A stretch of DNA of 64,000 bases from Oscillospiraceae bacterium (GTDB lineage Bacteria > Bacillota > Clostridia > Oscillospirales > Ruminococcaceae): NCBI GenBank assembly GCA_015067315.1, contig SVMR01000010.1:1-64000 (forward strand). Reading direction: 5' to 3'. The position numbers and the translations under genes are program-made. The notes below the pieces were generated by a model that worked only from the letters and a program-made list of their open reading frames with translations, was not told the origin of the DNA and ran no database searches. How positions within the stretch are numbered: position 1 is the first letter of the stretch; every line of letters begins with the position of its first letter. Shown piece by piece: positions 14,803 through 23,482 of this stretch.

Positions 14803-16764
14803 ATGAAGAAAATTCTTTCAATTATTGCGTTTGCGGTTCTCGCCATCTTGCTTTCGGTAACGGCATTTGCGGCGGATTCCGATATTGTCGCTTCCGGCTA
14901 TTGCGGCGGAGAAGGCGACGGAAAAAACCTTACATGGAGCCTTACCGAATATGGGATTCTTACCATTTCCGGTAACGGAGCAATGGCGGATTACAGTGAT
15001 TATGGTAATACGGCACCTTGGATTAGCTATTCTTCATCGCTCAGAACACTTGTTTTAGAAAACGGTATTACTGAAATAGGCAGTTTTGCATTTTATAATT
15101 GCAATAAATTTAAAGGCGATCTTGTTATTCCAAACAGTGTAACAAAAATAGGGGCGGGTGCGTTTGCATCCTGTTCGGGATTCAATGGAGAACTTATTAT
15201 CGGGAAAAATGTTGAAGAAATAAGAGAAATGGTATTTACCGGATGTTCGAATTTAAAAGGAAATTCGTTTGTTCCGGCAAGCGTCAATACAATAGGAATA
15301 GAAGCTTTTACTCGTTGCGGAATTAATAACTATTATTTCATAGGTGATGCTCCGAACGTTATGATGAATTTTTTTGATTCTGCTGATACGGTTTATTATC
15401 CATCTGATAACGATACTTGGACAACTGTTAACGGCAAATGGAACGGCTACACCGCAGTTGCTTATAATCCTGATGCAATAGCTTCCGGCTATTGCGGCGG
15501 CGAAGGAAACGGGACAAACCTTACCTGGACCCTAACCAATGACGGAACGCTTACCATAAGCGGAGAAGGGGAAATGGCGGATTATAATGAATATGACAAT
15601 ATTGCGCCGTGGATAGAATATTCTCCTCTGCTTGAAACTCTTGTTTTGGGAAACGGTATTACCACGATAGGCGAATGTGCTTTTTATGATTGCAAAAATT
15701 TTATGGGAGCATTGAATCTTCCAGAAAGTTTAAAAGAAATAGAAGATTTTGCATTTTTTAAATGTGAGGGCTTTACAGGAAAATTGAAAATCCCTAAAAA
15801 TGTAACACTGATTGATTCTTTTGCTTTTTGGGGCTGCACCGGCTTTAACGATGAACTTGAATTCGGAGAAAAAGTTGAAATAATAGGACATTTTGCATTT
15901 GAAAAATGCACAGGATTTAATAAAACTGTTGTGTTGCCGGAAAGTATTAGAGAAATAAATTTGGGCGTTTTTATAAATTCCGGAATAAGCGAGTTTTATT
16001 TTGAAGGAAATGCTCCGATTGGAATTTCTTCGGCAGATGAAAGCGATGCTTCTTTTGGAAGTTCCGGAATTATCTACTATCCTTCCGGCAATTCCACTTG
16101 GGAAATTGTTGACGGAAAATGGAACGGCTACACCGCAGTTGCCTATTCCGATGAGCCGGACGCAGCTCTCTCAATCTCTTCCGCGAAAGGAATTTCCGGT
16201 GGCGGCACAAAAACCGTTTCCATAATCCTTTCCGAAAATTCAAATGCTGCAATGGCGCAGTTTGCAATAAAATATGATTCTTCGGCTCTTGAACTTGTTT
16301 CTGCTTCCGCCGGCGAACTTATGAAAGATGCTTTGGTGAATACCGGAAAAGTAGGAACTGTGTTCTTCGGATGGGACAGCCAAACACCGGTTGCCGAAGG
16401 CGGAACAATTCTTGAACTTACTTTCAAAACTGCCGAGGACGCAAAACCCGGAGAATATCCAATTGAGATTGATACTTCAAAAGAATTTGTTTTCTCAAGA
16501 ACCGATTCAAGCGATTTGAATATTGAAATCGAAAACGGAAAAATTACAGTAATCGAAGGAGTTTACGGCGACCTTAACGGCGACGGAAAAGTTAATATAA
16601 AAGATGCTTATTTTGCCCGTCTTGTTGTGGCAAAACTTATCAAACCTACAGAAGAACAGATTCTTCTCGGTGACGTTGACCTCGACGGAAAAATATCCGC
16701 AATAGATGCGAATATTCTCAGAAAATATTCGGTACAGATAATAGAAAAACTTCCGGTAAGTTAA
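14803..16764 (+). CDS. Secreted BspA-type LRR protein with cohesin and dockerin
   Basis: 653 residues. The ATG at 14803 is preceded by AGAGGG; the TTG at 14797 is less likely. A signal peptide cuts after SVTAFA. Residues about 25-430 are two tandem units, each opening with SGYCGGEG-GN-TW-LT-GTLTISG and carrying BspA-type LRRs (GxTxIGxxAFxxC). Residues about 440-580 resemble a cohesin (ISGGGTKTVSIILSEN, MAQFAIKYDSSALELVSA). The end is a type I dockerin (DLNGDGKVNIKDAYFARL, DVDLDGKISAIDANIL). It could bridge partners at the cell surface, as both receptor and docking module. It is monocistronic with its own promoter and terminator. Confidence 0.85.
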   Translation: MKKILSIIAFAVLAILLSVTAFAADSDIVASGYCGGEGDGKNLTWSLTEYGILTISGNGAMADYSDYGNTAPWISYSSSLRTLVLENGITEIGSFAFYNCNKFKGDLVIPNSVTKIGAGAFASCSGFNGELIIGKNVEEIREMVFTGCSNLKGNSFVPASVNTIGIEAFTRCGINNYYFIGDAPNVMMNFFDSADTVYYPSDNDTWTTVNGKWNGYTAVAYNPDAIASGYCGGEGNGTNLTWTLTNDGTLTISGEGEMADYNEYDNIAPWIEYSPLLETLVLGNGITTIGECAFYDCKNFMGALNLPESLKEIEDFAFFKCEGFTGKLKIPKNVTLIDSFAFWGCTGFNDELEFGEKVEIIGHFAFEKCTGFNKTVVLPESIREINLGVFINSGISEFYFEGNAPIGISSADESDASFGSSGIIYYPSGNSTWEIVDGKWNGYTAVAYSDEPDAALSISSAKGISGGGTKTVSIILSENSNAAMAQFAIKYDSSALELVSASAGELMKDALVNTGKVGTVFFGWDSQTPVAEGGTILELTFKTAEDAKPGEYPIEIDTSKEFVFSRTDSSDLNIEIENGKITVIEGVYGDLNGDGKVNIKDAYFARLVVAKLIKPTEEQILLGDVDLDGKISAIDANILRKYSVQIIEKLPVS

Positions 16765-16770
16765 ATGTAA

Positions 16771-16803
16771 AAAATCCCTTGGAAATTCCAAGGGATTTTT
16801 TTA
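16771..16803. terminator. Bidirectional intrinsic terminator
   Basis: Stem ATCCCTTGGA / TCCAAGGGAT, AAT loop, with flanking A and T runs, between the dockerin gene and the convergent glycosyltransferase. Confidence 0.85.
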
Positions 16804-17742
16804 TTATAATATTTTCTCTTCAATAATAAATTTCGGTCTGTGCTTCGCTTCAAGATATGCCCTGCAAACGTATTGTCCCACAACTCCCAGAGCGGTGAGG
16901 TTTATTCCGGTGCAAAGGAAAACGGAAGCGATTATCCAGCCTGTGGCTCCTTCGAGCACGCCGAAAATTCCGAGCACTAAAAGAATGAGCATCGCGAGCA
17001 CGGAAAAACCGGAAATGAGCACGCCGCCGAAAAGGATCATATCAACAGGTTTTACGCTGAAGGAAGTGATTCCGTTCCAGGCAAGATCAAGCATTTTTCC
17101 GATGCTGTATTTGCTTTCGCCTGCAAAGCGCTCCCTGCGTTCGTAATAAACGCTTCCGGTTTTAAAACCGAGCATCGGAACCATTCCCCGAAGGAAAAGG
17201 TTCGTTTCATCGAATTCGGAAAGTGCGTCAAGCGCCCGCTTGCTCAAAAGGCGGTAATCCGCATGGTTGAAGATTATATGGGTTCCGAAGAATTCCATAA
17301 GTTTATAATAACCTTCGGCGGTGAAACGCTTCATAAAGCTGTCGGAACTTCTGTCGTTGCGGATTCCGTAAACAATGTCGCATCCTTCGGAAAATTTTTC
17401 AACCATTCCGTCAATGGCGTCAATATCGTCCTGAAGGTCCGCGTCAACGGAAATTGCAGCGTCGCAATGTTCCCTTGCTTCAAGAAGTCCCGCAAGAAGG
17501 GCGTTCTGGTGTCCGCGGTTTCTGCTGAGCTTTATTCCGCAGAAAATTTCGTTTTTTTCGTGAGCCTTGCGGATTATTTCCCAGGTTTCGTCGGTGGAAC
17601 CGTCGTCAACAAGAAGAACGCGGCTTTTTTTGCCAATAAGATTTTTTTGGGCAAGACTTTCATATTTTTCCGTCATAACGCGGATCGTTTCCGGAAGGAC
17701 CTTTTCCTCGTTATAACAGGGGATAACAGTATAAAGTATCAA
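16804..17742 (-). CDS. GtrB/DPM1-like family 2 glycosyltransferase
   Basis: 312 residues. The GT-A fold has VIPCYNEEKVLPETI at the start, LLVDDGSTDETWEII and SVDADLQDDIDAI (the DxD metal site). KLSRNRGHQNALLAGL is also conserved. Two C-terminal membrane segments (about 230-300) are typical of GtrB/polyprenyl-phosphate sugar transferases, which load a sugar onto undecaprenyl phosphate on the inner membrane face. Start is TTG, overlapping the upstream gene's TGA (TTGA). A GtrA-family protein, the usual flippase partner, is encoded 0.8 kb away on the other strand. Confidence 0.88.
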   Translation of the reverse strand: MILYTVIPCYNEEKVLPETIRVMTEKYESLAQKNLIGKKSRVLLVDDGSTDETWEIIRKAHEKNEIFCGIKLSRNRGHQNALLAGLLEAREHCDAAISVDADLQDDIDAIDGMVEKFSEGCDIVYGIRNDRSSDSFMKRFTAEGYYKLMEFFGTHIIFNHADYRLLSKRALDALSEFDETNLFLRGMVPMLGFKTGSVYYERRERFAGESKYSIGKMLDLAWNGITSFSVKPVDMILFGGVLISGFSVLAMLILLVLGIFGVLEGATGWIIASVFLCTGINLTALGVVGQYVCRAYLEAKHRPKFIIEEKIL

Positions 17743-18446
17743 TCGCTCACCCTGCTTTCAACTGATTTTAATTCTTCTTCCGTAAGTTCCCGGCATTCTC
17801 CGGGAAGAAGATCTTCCGGAAGTGAAAATCCGCCCATTGAAAGGCGGTGGAGCTCAACAACCTCCGCTTTAAAGCATCCGAACATTCTTTTGATCTGGTG
17901 ATAACGTCCTTCGGAAATGGTGACGTCGCAAGTAAAATCCCCGGTTTTGATGAGTTTTGCGGTTTTGCAGATTCCGTCGGAAAGCATGATTCCTTTTTCA
18001 AAACCCTCCCGCATTTCATCGGTTACCGGAATATCGAGAGTTACGGCATATTTTTTCGGAACGTGTTTTCTCGGGGAAAGAATCCGGTGTGCAAAATCCC
18101 CGTCATCGGTTATTATCATAAGTCCGGTGGTGTTTTTGTCCAATCTTCCCGCGGGGAACATTCCGTTTCGGAAAAGTTCCGGAGGAACAAGCTCAAGAAC
18201 GGTTTTCTGCTGAGTGTCTTCCGTTGCGGAAATATAACCCTTCGGTTTGTTGAGTACAATATATAAGTGCGCTTTTTCGCTTATTTTGTTGCTTCCGAAG
18301 AAAATTTCGTCGTTTTCGCCGATTTTAAGGTCGGAATTCCGTATAATTTTTCCGTTTACCGAAACTTTTCCGGAAGAAATCGCAAGTTTTGCGTCTTTCC
18401 GGGAAATTCCGGCTCTGTTTGAAATTATTTTATCAAGTCTTTCCAA
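17739..18446 (-). CDS. RsuA/RluB-family pseudouridine synthase
   Basis: 235 residues. The N-terminal S4 RNA-binding domain is LDKIISNRAGISRKDAKLAI (about 3-60). The catalytic block GRLDKNTTGLMIITDDGDFA has the active-site Asp (near 102), and EGRYHQIKRMFG is the family's third motif. It should convert a specific uridine of rRNA to pseudouridine in the cytoplasm; length suits RsuA (16S) more than RluB (23S), but the target cannot be fixed. Cotranscribed and overlapping with the GtrB-like gene downstream. Confidence 0.9.
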   Translation of the reverse strand: MERLDKIISNRAGISRKDAKLAISSGKVSVNGKIIRNSDLKIGENDEIFFGSNKISEKAHLYIVLNKPKGYISATEDTQQKTVLELVPPELFRNGMFPAGRLDKNTTGLMIITDDGDFAHRILSPRKHVPKKYAVTLDIPVTDEMREGFEKGIMLSDGICKTAKLIKTGDFTCDVTISEGRYHQIKRMFGCFKAEVVELHRLSMGGFSLPEDLLPGECRELTEEELKSVESRVSD

Positions 18447-18539
18447 AAAAACGTTCCTCCTTTCCGGTTTTCACCCTTGATTTAAACGGCGATTAGTTAT
18501 AGAATATAAAAGATAATTAAAAAAACAAAAGGATGGAAT

Positions 18540-18992
18540 ATGCTTAAAAAATTTTTTGAACTTCTTAAAAAAGGCGATTTTAAAGACCTTTTGATAGAAC
18601 CGACGGAGGACGGCTTCCTCCAGTTCTTCCGCTATATTTTTGTCGGCGGAGCAAGTTTTGTAACGGATTACGTTCTTCTTCATATAATTACCGAAACGGG
18701 AATTCATTATCTTGTTTCCGGTGCGGTTTCCTTTATCGCCGGTCTTTGCGTGAACTACGCCCTTTCAAAACTCCTTGTTTTCAGCGGTAAAACAACCGGA
18801 GCGGAAAAGGCGAAGGAATTTTCCGTCTTCGCAATAATCGCAGTCCTCGGGCTCGGCTTAACGGAACTTTTGATGTGGGTCTTCACCGAAAAACTCGGCT
18901 GGTATTATATGATTTCAAAAGCCATTGCGGCAATAATCGTTCTTTTCTGGAATTTCTTTATGAAGAAAATCCTTCTTTACCGAAAAAAATAA
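18540..18992 (+). CDS. GtrA family membrane protein
   Basis: 150 residues with four membrane segments. FFRYIFVGGASFVTDYVLLH, FIAGLCVNYALSKLLVF and the final IIVLFWNFFMKKILLYRKK are GtrA hallmarks. GtrA proteins are proposed to flip lipid-linked sugars made by GtrB-type enzymes. A GtrB-like gene lies nearby but convergently separated by the rRNA pseudouridine synthase gene, so the two are not in one operon. ATG follows AAAAGGATGG. Confidence 0.85.
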   Translation: MLKKFFELLKKGDFKDLLIEPTEDGFLQFFRYIFVGGASFVTDYVLLHIITETGIHYLVSGAVSFIAGLCVNYALSKLLVFSGKTTGAEKAKEFSVFAIIAVLGLGLTELLMWVFTEKLGWYYMISKAIAAIIVLFWNFFMKKILLYRKK

Positions 18993-19004
18993 CGGTAAAT
19001 AATT

Positions 19005-19036
19005 GTAAGGCGGGGGCTTGCTCCCGCCGTTTTTTT
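19005..19036. repeat. R1 hairpin repeat acting as terminator
   Basis: GTAAGGCGGGGGCTTGCTCCCGCCG followed by T7. Nearly identical copies lie at 26778, 31865 and 60560. Here it sits between the convergent gtrA-like and guaD genes, where the T-run makes it a plausible terminator. Confidence 0.8.
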
Positions 19037-19037
19037 A

Positions 19038-20318
19038 TTATTCCAAATCTATCATTTTTCCCGCAACGCATTTTGCAATGATTTTGCTGTCGGTATAAAG
19101 ATAGCAAAGTCTTTCAAAACGGTCGTGCATGGAAAGCTTTTTCGGGGTATAAAGGGCGAAATCGTCGATTACAACCGCATCAAATTCAAAACCTTCCTCA
19201 AAAGCTCCGGTTTTTCCGAAGAAGCTTCCGCCGCCCCGGGTCGCCATATAAAACGCGTCTGCGATCGAAAGCTGGTGAAGGGAAGAATCAACAAGCCTCC
19301 AGCGGAGTTTTGAACTCATGACCGCATCGGTCATTGCGCGGAAAATTGAAAGGGAACTTCCGCCGGCAACGTCGCTTCCGAGTCCGACTTTAAGTCCTTT
19401 ATCAAGAAAACTGCGGACCGGAGCGATTCCCGAAGCAACGTTTATGTTGGACTGGGGACAATGGGCAATCCAGACCCCGCGTTTTTTAATAAGTTCCTGC
19501 TCCTCTTCGGAAGAATAAACGCAATGCGCCATAACGGTCGGACAGTTTTCCCCGCCGAAAAGTCCGAATCTGTCATAAGCTTCGCCGTAAAATTTTGTAT
19601 CCGGGCAAAGTTCCGAAACCCATGCAATCTCTCCTGGATTTTCGGAAATATGGCTTTGCATCGGAACGCCGTATTTCTTCTGGATTTCCCCAAGCCTTGA
19701 CATAACTTCATCGGAACAGGTCGGGATAAAGCGGGGAGTGAGAATCGGTTTTGCGTTTTCAAATTTATCAACTGTTTCCGCAACCCATTTTTCCGTATCG
19801 TTTCCGGAAACTTCCGCGCTTTCCTCCCGAATATAATCCGGGCAGTTTCTGTCCATATTGACTTTTCCGACATAGGTTTTAAGTCCGGTTCTGTCGAGCA
19901 TCTCCATTAAAAGTTCCGTTGCGGGAACGTGTTTTGATGCGAAAATCGAAGCTCTTGTTGTCGCGCTTCTTCGAAGGTCGCGGACAAAAAGGGAATAGGC
20001 TTTTCCGGCATATTCAAGGTCGGAATATGAAGCTTCCTCCGGAAAGGCATATTTTTCAAGCCAGTCCAAAAGTTCCTCGTCCATTCCGGTTCCGCGGTAT
20101 GTATATTGGGGCGCGTGAACATGAAGATCCATAAGACCGGGGATGATTATTCTGTCGCCGAAATCGGTTATCACGGCGTCTTTCCAATCTTCCGGAAGTT
20201 CCTTGAAAACGCCTTTGCAGATTCCGTCTTCGCAAAGAACCCAGCTGTTTTCAAAAATTTCCAGTTCTCTTTTTTCGTTTGTATGGTAAATTTGTCCTTT
20301 CCAGGCAAAACGGTTCAT
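19038..20318 (-). CDS. guaD: Guanine deaminase
   Basis: 426 residues, amidohydrolase fold. The first metal motif lies in IIPGLMDLHVHAPQYTYRG (about 58-76). MDRNCPDYIREESAE is the guanine-deaminase signature, and MQSHISENPGEIAWV, MAHCVYSS and GLGSDVAGGSSLSIF supply the remaining metal and active-site residues. It converts guanine to xanthine plus ammonia in purine salvage or catabolism. No other purine genes are adjacent. Single minus-strand gene. Confidence 0.9.
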   Translation of the reverse strand: MNRFAWKGQIYHTNEKRELEIFENSWVLCEDGICKGVFKELPEDWKDAVITDFGDRIIIPGLMDLHVHAPQYTYRGTGMDEELLDWLEKYAFPEEASYSDLEYAGKAYSLFVRDLRRSATTRASIFASKHVPATELLMEMLDRTGLKTYVGKVNMDRNCPDYIREESAEVSGNDTEKWVAETVDKFENAKPILTPRFIPTCSDEVMSRLGEIQKKYGVPMQSHISENPGEIAWVSELCPDTKFYGEAYDRFGLFGGENCPTVMAHCVYSSEEEQELIKKRGVWIAHCPQSNINVASGIAPVRSFLDKGLKVGLGSDVAGGSSLSIFRAMTDAVMSSKLRWRLVDSSLHQLSIADAFYMATRGGGSFFGKTGAFEEGFEFDAVVIDDFALYTPKKLSMHDRFERLCYLYTDSKIIAKCVAGKMIDLE

Positions 20319-20400
20319 ATTTGATACCTCTGCGTATTAATCAGGAAGATTTTTAAAGTGTAAAGCGAATTACCATTACATTCAAAAGGCAGTTGTTTTT

Positions 20401-22314
20401 TTATTTTAACCTCTTCGGTTTTTTGGATTTTCCGGAAAGCTTCGGGTTTTTATGTTTTCCAAGAGGTTTCTTTTCGCTGTAAACAACTTTGTTTCCGCTT
20501 TTTTCGGCAATGTTTTTTGCGCGGAAATCTTCCCGGACAATACATTCCGGACCGTTTCCGATAAGGTCTTCGCGGTGCGCCCTGCGGAGAGCTTTTCTTA
20601 CCATATCCGCGTTTTCGGGAATGTAATACTGAAGAAGCGCTCTTTGAAGCGCCTTGTCCTCGGAATTAGTGGGAACGTAAACTTCCTTCATGGTATAAGG
20701 ATCAAGTCCCGTATAGAACATACAGGTCGAAACGGTTCCGGGGGTTGGATAAAAATCCTGAACCTGCTCCGGGCGGATGTTGTTCTTTTTAAGGAACTGC
20801 GCCACAGCAACCGCATCCTTGATTGTGCTTCCCGGATGGGAAGACATGAGGTAGGGAACAAGATACTGTTCCTTTCCTGCGGAGCGGGTGAGCTCCATAA
20901 ATCTCTTCTGGAATTTTTCAAAAACGTCGATATGGGGTTTGCCCATCATATCAAGAACCCCGGCGCTGCAATGTTCCGGAGCAACTTTAAGATGTCCGCT
21001 GACGTGGTATCTTACAAGATCCTTGAAGAATCTGTCATCCTTGTCCGCCATAACGTAGTCATAGCGAATTCCGCTGCGGATAAACACCGCTTTGACCCTC
21101 GGAAGGGAACGCAGTTCCCGGAGAATATCGAGATATTCGCTGTGGTCGGCAATAAGGTTGGGGCAGGGAGTTGGCGCAAGGCATTTTTTGCCGGCGCAAA
21201 GTCCGAGCTTTTTCTGTTTTTCGCAGGCGGGTCCGCGGAAGTTTGCGGAAGGACCGCCCACGTCATGGATATATCCTTTAAAGCGGGGATCCGCCGTAAG
21301 AATTTTTGCTTCCTCAATAATGGATTCGCGGCTTCTGCTGGTAACAAATCTTCCCTGGTGGAAAGCAAGGGCGCAGAAGTTGCATCCGCCGAAGCAGCCG
21401 CGGTTGTGGTTGATGGAAAAAAGAACTTCCTCAATGGCGGGAACGCCGCCCATTTTCTGATACATGGGGTGGAAATCACGCATATATGGAAGGGCAAAAA
21501 CCTCGTCCAGTTCCTGCTGATTAAGAGGCGCGGAAGGCGGATTCTGAACAAGCATCATGTTTCCGTGGCGCTGGATAAGCTTCTTGCCGCGGATATGGTC
21601 CTGTTCGTCCTGCTGTTTTCTGGTTGCGATTGCATAATCGGTCTTGCTTTCGCAGACTTTTTCGAAAGAAGGGCATTCAACCGCCGGACCCGGTTCGTAT
21701 TCGTTTACCGGAACAAGATAGCAGGTTCCGCGGATATCGGTCATGGTAACGGGATATTCGCCGTTATTAAGTCTTTCGGCAATTTCAAGGGTCTGGTGCT
21801 CGCCCATTCCGTAGGAGAGCAAATCCGCGCCGGAATCAACAAGAACGGAGGGCAGAACCTTGTTTTCCCAATAGTCATAATGTGCAAAACGGCGGAGGGA
21901 AGCTTCGATTCCGCCGATTATTACCGGAACGTCGGGATAAATGGATTTAATCTTTTTGGAATAAACGGTAACGGCTCTGTCCGGGCGAAGTCCTGCTTTT
22001 TTGCCCGGGGAATATGCGTCGTCACGGCGTTTGCGCTTTGCGACGGTATAATGTGCGACCATGGAGTCGATATTTCCTGCGGAAACAAGGAATCCGAGGC
22101 GCGGTTTTCCGAAGCGGGCGAAATCATAGTTGCTCTTCCAATCCGGCTGGGCAAGAATAGCGACCCTGTAACCCCTGCTTTCGAGCAGGCGGGAAAGAAT
22201 CGCAGGACCAAAGGAAGGATGGTCAACATAAGCGTCGCCGGTCACGAAAACAAAATCCACTTCGTCCCAGCCGCGTTTTTTCATATCTTCTTTATTAACG
22301 GGCAAAAAAGGCAT
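20401..22314 (-). CDS. YgiQ family radical SAM protein
   Basis: 637 residues. I choose the ATG at 22314 because TTTAGGAGGTACC, a strong ribosome site, lies directly upstream and inside the longer frame from 22338. MPFLPVNKEDMKKRGWDEVD is the typical YgiQ N-terminus. The radical SAM cysteines are in NRGCFGGCNFCALAFHQG (CxxxCxxC). VIIGGIEASLRRFAHYDYWE and VAPEHCS are also family blocks. The C-terminal tail is Lys-rich. YgiQ proteins are 'uncharacterised' radical SAM enzymes; no substrate can be read. It is monocistronic. Confidence 0.92.
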   Translation of the reverse strand: MPFLPVNKEDMKKRGWDEVDFVFVTGDAYVDHPSFGPAILSRLLESRGYRVAILAQPDWKSNYDFARFGKPRLGFLVSAGNIDSMVAHYTVAKRKRRDDAYSPGKKAGLRPDRAVTVYSKKIKSIYPDVPVIIGGIEASLRRFAHYDYWENKVLPSVLVDSGADLLSYGMGEHQTLEIAERLNNGEYPVTMTDIRGTCYLVPVNEYEPGPAVECPSFEKVCESKTDYAIATRKQQDEQDHIRGKKLIQRHGNMMLVQNPPSAPLNQQELDEVFALPYMRDFHPMYQKMGGVPAIEEVLFSINHNRGCFGGCNFCALAFHQGRFVTSRSRESIIEEAKILTADPRFKGYIHDVGGPSANFRGPACEKQKKLGLCAGKKCLAPTPCPNLIADHSEYLDILRELRSLPRVKAVFIRSGIRYDYVMADKDDRFFKDLVRYHVSGHLKVAPEHCSAGVLDMMGKPHIDVFEKFQKRFMELTRSAGKEQYLVPYLMSSHPGSTIKDAVAVAQFLKKNNIRPEQVQDFYPTPGTVSTCMFYTGLDPYTMKEVYVPTNSEDKALQRALLQYYIPENADMVRKALRRAHREDLIGNGPECIVREDFRAKNIAEKSGNKVVYSEKKPLGKHKNPKLSGKSKKPKRLK

Positions 22315-22449
22315 TGCGGTACCTCCTAAACATACCAAATCTATTATATTCTAACATAAAACAATAAAATATAAAAGAGTTTTTTGGGTTTTTAAAAACA
22401 GAAAAATATTCTAAAAAGGAATCTTAATACTGTCTTAACAGAAAATTAA

Positions 22450-22478
22450 TTGACTTGCGGCGGCAAAAAGTATAAAAT
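22450..22478 (+). promoter_or_regulatory. SigA-type promoter
   Basis: TTGACT, 17-nt spacer, TAAAAT, 38 nt before the ATG of the small membrane protein. Confidence 0.65.
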
Positions 22479-22516
22479 AAAGCCATAGAAATCCAACCGA
22501 AAAGAGGTTTTAAAAT

Positions 22517-22726
22517 ATGAAAAAAGCTTTTTCTGCGCTTTGCGCTTTTCTGATGTCCCTTATGCTTTCCGTAACCGCATTTGCCGGCGCTCCGGTTCTT
22601 TTTGAAGAATCCGGCGAAATCATCAACACCGGCGGCGAAGGTCTTTGGCTTATGATCGGCGCGGGCGTTCTCGGAATTCTCGCAATCGGCGGAATGATTT
22701 TCTTCTTTGTAAGCGGAAAGAAATAA
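22517..22726 (+). CDS. Small exported membrane-anchored protein
   Basis: 69 residues. A signal peptide ends at SVTAFA (very similar to that of the LRR-dockerin protein). A short acidic stretch follows (FEESGEIINTGGEG), then one membrane segment and a KK end. It has its own promoter, a ribosome site (AAAGAGG) and a repeat right after the stop. No LPxTG sortase motif is present. Function is unknown. Confidence 0.65.
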   Translation: MKKAFSALCAFLMSLMLSVTAFAGAPVLFEESGEIINTGGEGLWLMIGAGVLGILAIGGMIFFFVSGKK

Positions 22727-22737
22727 GAATAAAAAAA

Positions 22738-22854
22738 GGCCCCCTTGTGCAAAGGGAGCTGTCAGCGAAGCTGACTGAGGGATTGTTTTTAACAACCCTT
22801 CCGTCATTTTCTTCGAAAATGCCACCTCCCCTTACACAGGGGAGGCTTTTTTAT
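22738..22854. repeat. Pair of inverted R2-type two-hairpin repeats
   Basis: The left copy has hairpin CCCTTGTGCAAAGGG and hairpin GTCAGC-GAA-GCTGAC with tail TGAGGGATTG. The right copy, in opposite orientation, has ATTTTC-TTC-GAAAAT and CCTCCCC-TTACACA-GGGGAGG followed by T6. The final hairpin can act as a terminator of the small gene; the convergent uracil-DNA glycosylase gene ends inside the T-run. Confidence 0.75.
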
Positions 22855-23420
22855 GCATAGGTTTCCGGGCAAAGTTCCTTGATTTTTTCCTGGAGAGCAA
22901 AGAAATCTTCCATTGCGGCGGGTTTCTGGTTAGGGTTTCGGAGAATTGCCGCCGGGTGGAAAGTTCCCATCAAAAGGCGTCCGTCCTTTTCGATGAACTG
23001 GCCGTGTTCCTTGGTGACCTTGAAGTTCGGGTCGATAAAGCGGATTGCCGAAACTCTTCCGAGGCAGACGATTATTTTCGGGTCGATAAGCTCGATCTGC
23101 GTTTTAAGCCAATCCCGGCAGGCGGCAACTTCCTCTTCGGAAGGGTCGCGGTTCTGCGGCGGGCGGCATTTTACCATGTTTGCGATATAGATGTTTTTTT
23201 CCCGGGAAAGATCGACAACGGAAAGCATTTTGTCAAGAAGCATTCCGCCTCTTCCGACAAAAGGTTCGCCTTTAAGGTCCTCGTTTTCGCCGGGACCTTC
23301 GCCGATGAAAAGGACATTTGCATTCGGATTTCCGATTCCGAAAACGACGTTTGTTCTGGTTTCGCAAAGTCCGCATTTTCTGCAGTTCAGACATTGAGCA
23401 CGAAGTTCGTCAAGGGACAT
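22851..23420 (-). CDS. Uracil-DNA glycosylase, type-4-like Fe-S family
   Basis: 189 residues from the ATG at 23420, which follows GGAGGTG; an earlier in-frame start (23462) has no ribosome site. CLNCRKCGLCETRTN supplies Fe-S cysteines and VLFIGEGPGENEDLKGEPFVGRGG (core: IGEGPGENEDLKGEPFVGRG) is the family active-site motif. GTFHPAAILRNP is the third motif. It removes uracil from DNA, starting base-excision repair. The Fe-S type-4 family is suggested by the Cys pattern, with a further Cys in VKCRPP and C of VCLG. Confidence 0.88.
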   Translation of the reverse strand: MSLDELRAQCLNCRKCGLCETRTNVVFGIGNPNANVLFIGEGPGENEDLKGEPFVGRGGMLLDKMLSVVDLSREKNIYIANMVKCRPPQNRDPSEEEVAACRDWLKTQIELIDPKIIVCLGRVSAIRFIDPNFKVTKEHGQFIEKDGRLLMGTFHPAAILRNPNQKPAAMEDFFALQEKIKELCPETYA

Positions 23421-23482
23421 TTTTTGCACCTCCGGAAAGAATATAACAATATAATACAACATTCCGAAGGATTTATCAAGCC

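Noticed and set aside
16804-18992. A single O-antigen-like glycosylation operon of GtrB and GtrA genes
   Set aside because: The GtrA-like gene is on the opposite strand and separated by an rRNA pseudouridine synthase gene, so the two can only be linked functionally, not as one transcript.
20452-22329. A 625-codon frame on the plus strand, opposite ygiQ
   Set aside because: It mirrors the ygiQ gene in a complementary frame; no ribosome site, family motif or signal. The GC-biased codons of ygiQ keep the antisense frame open.
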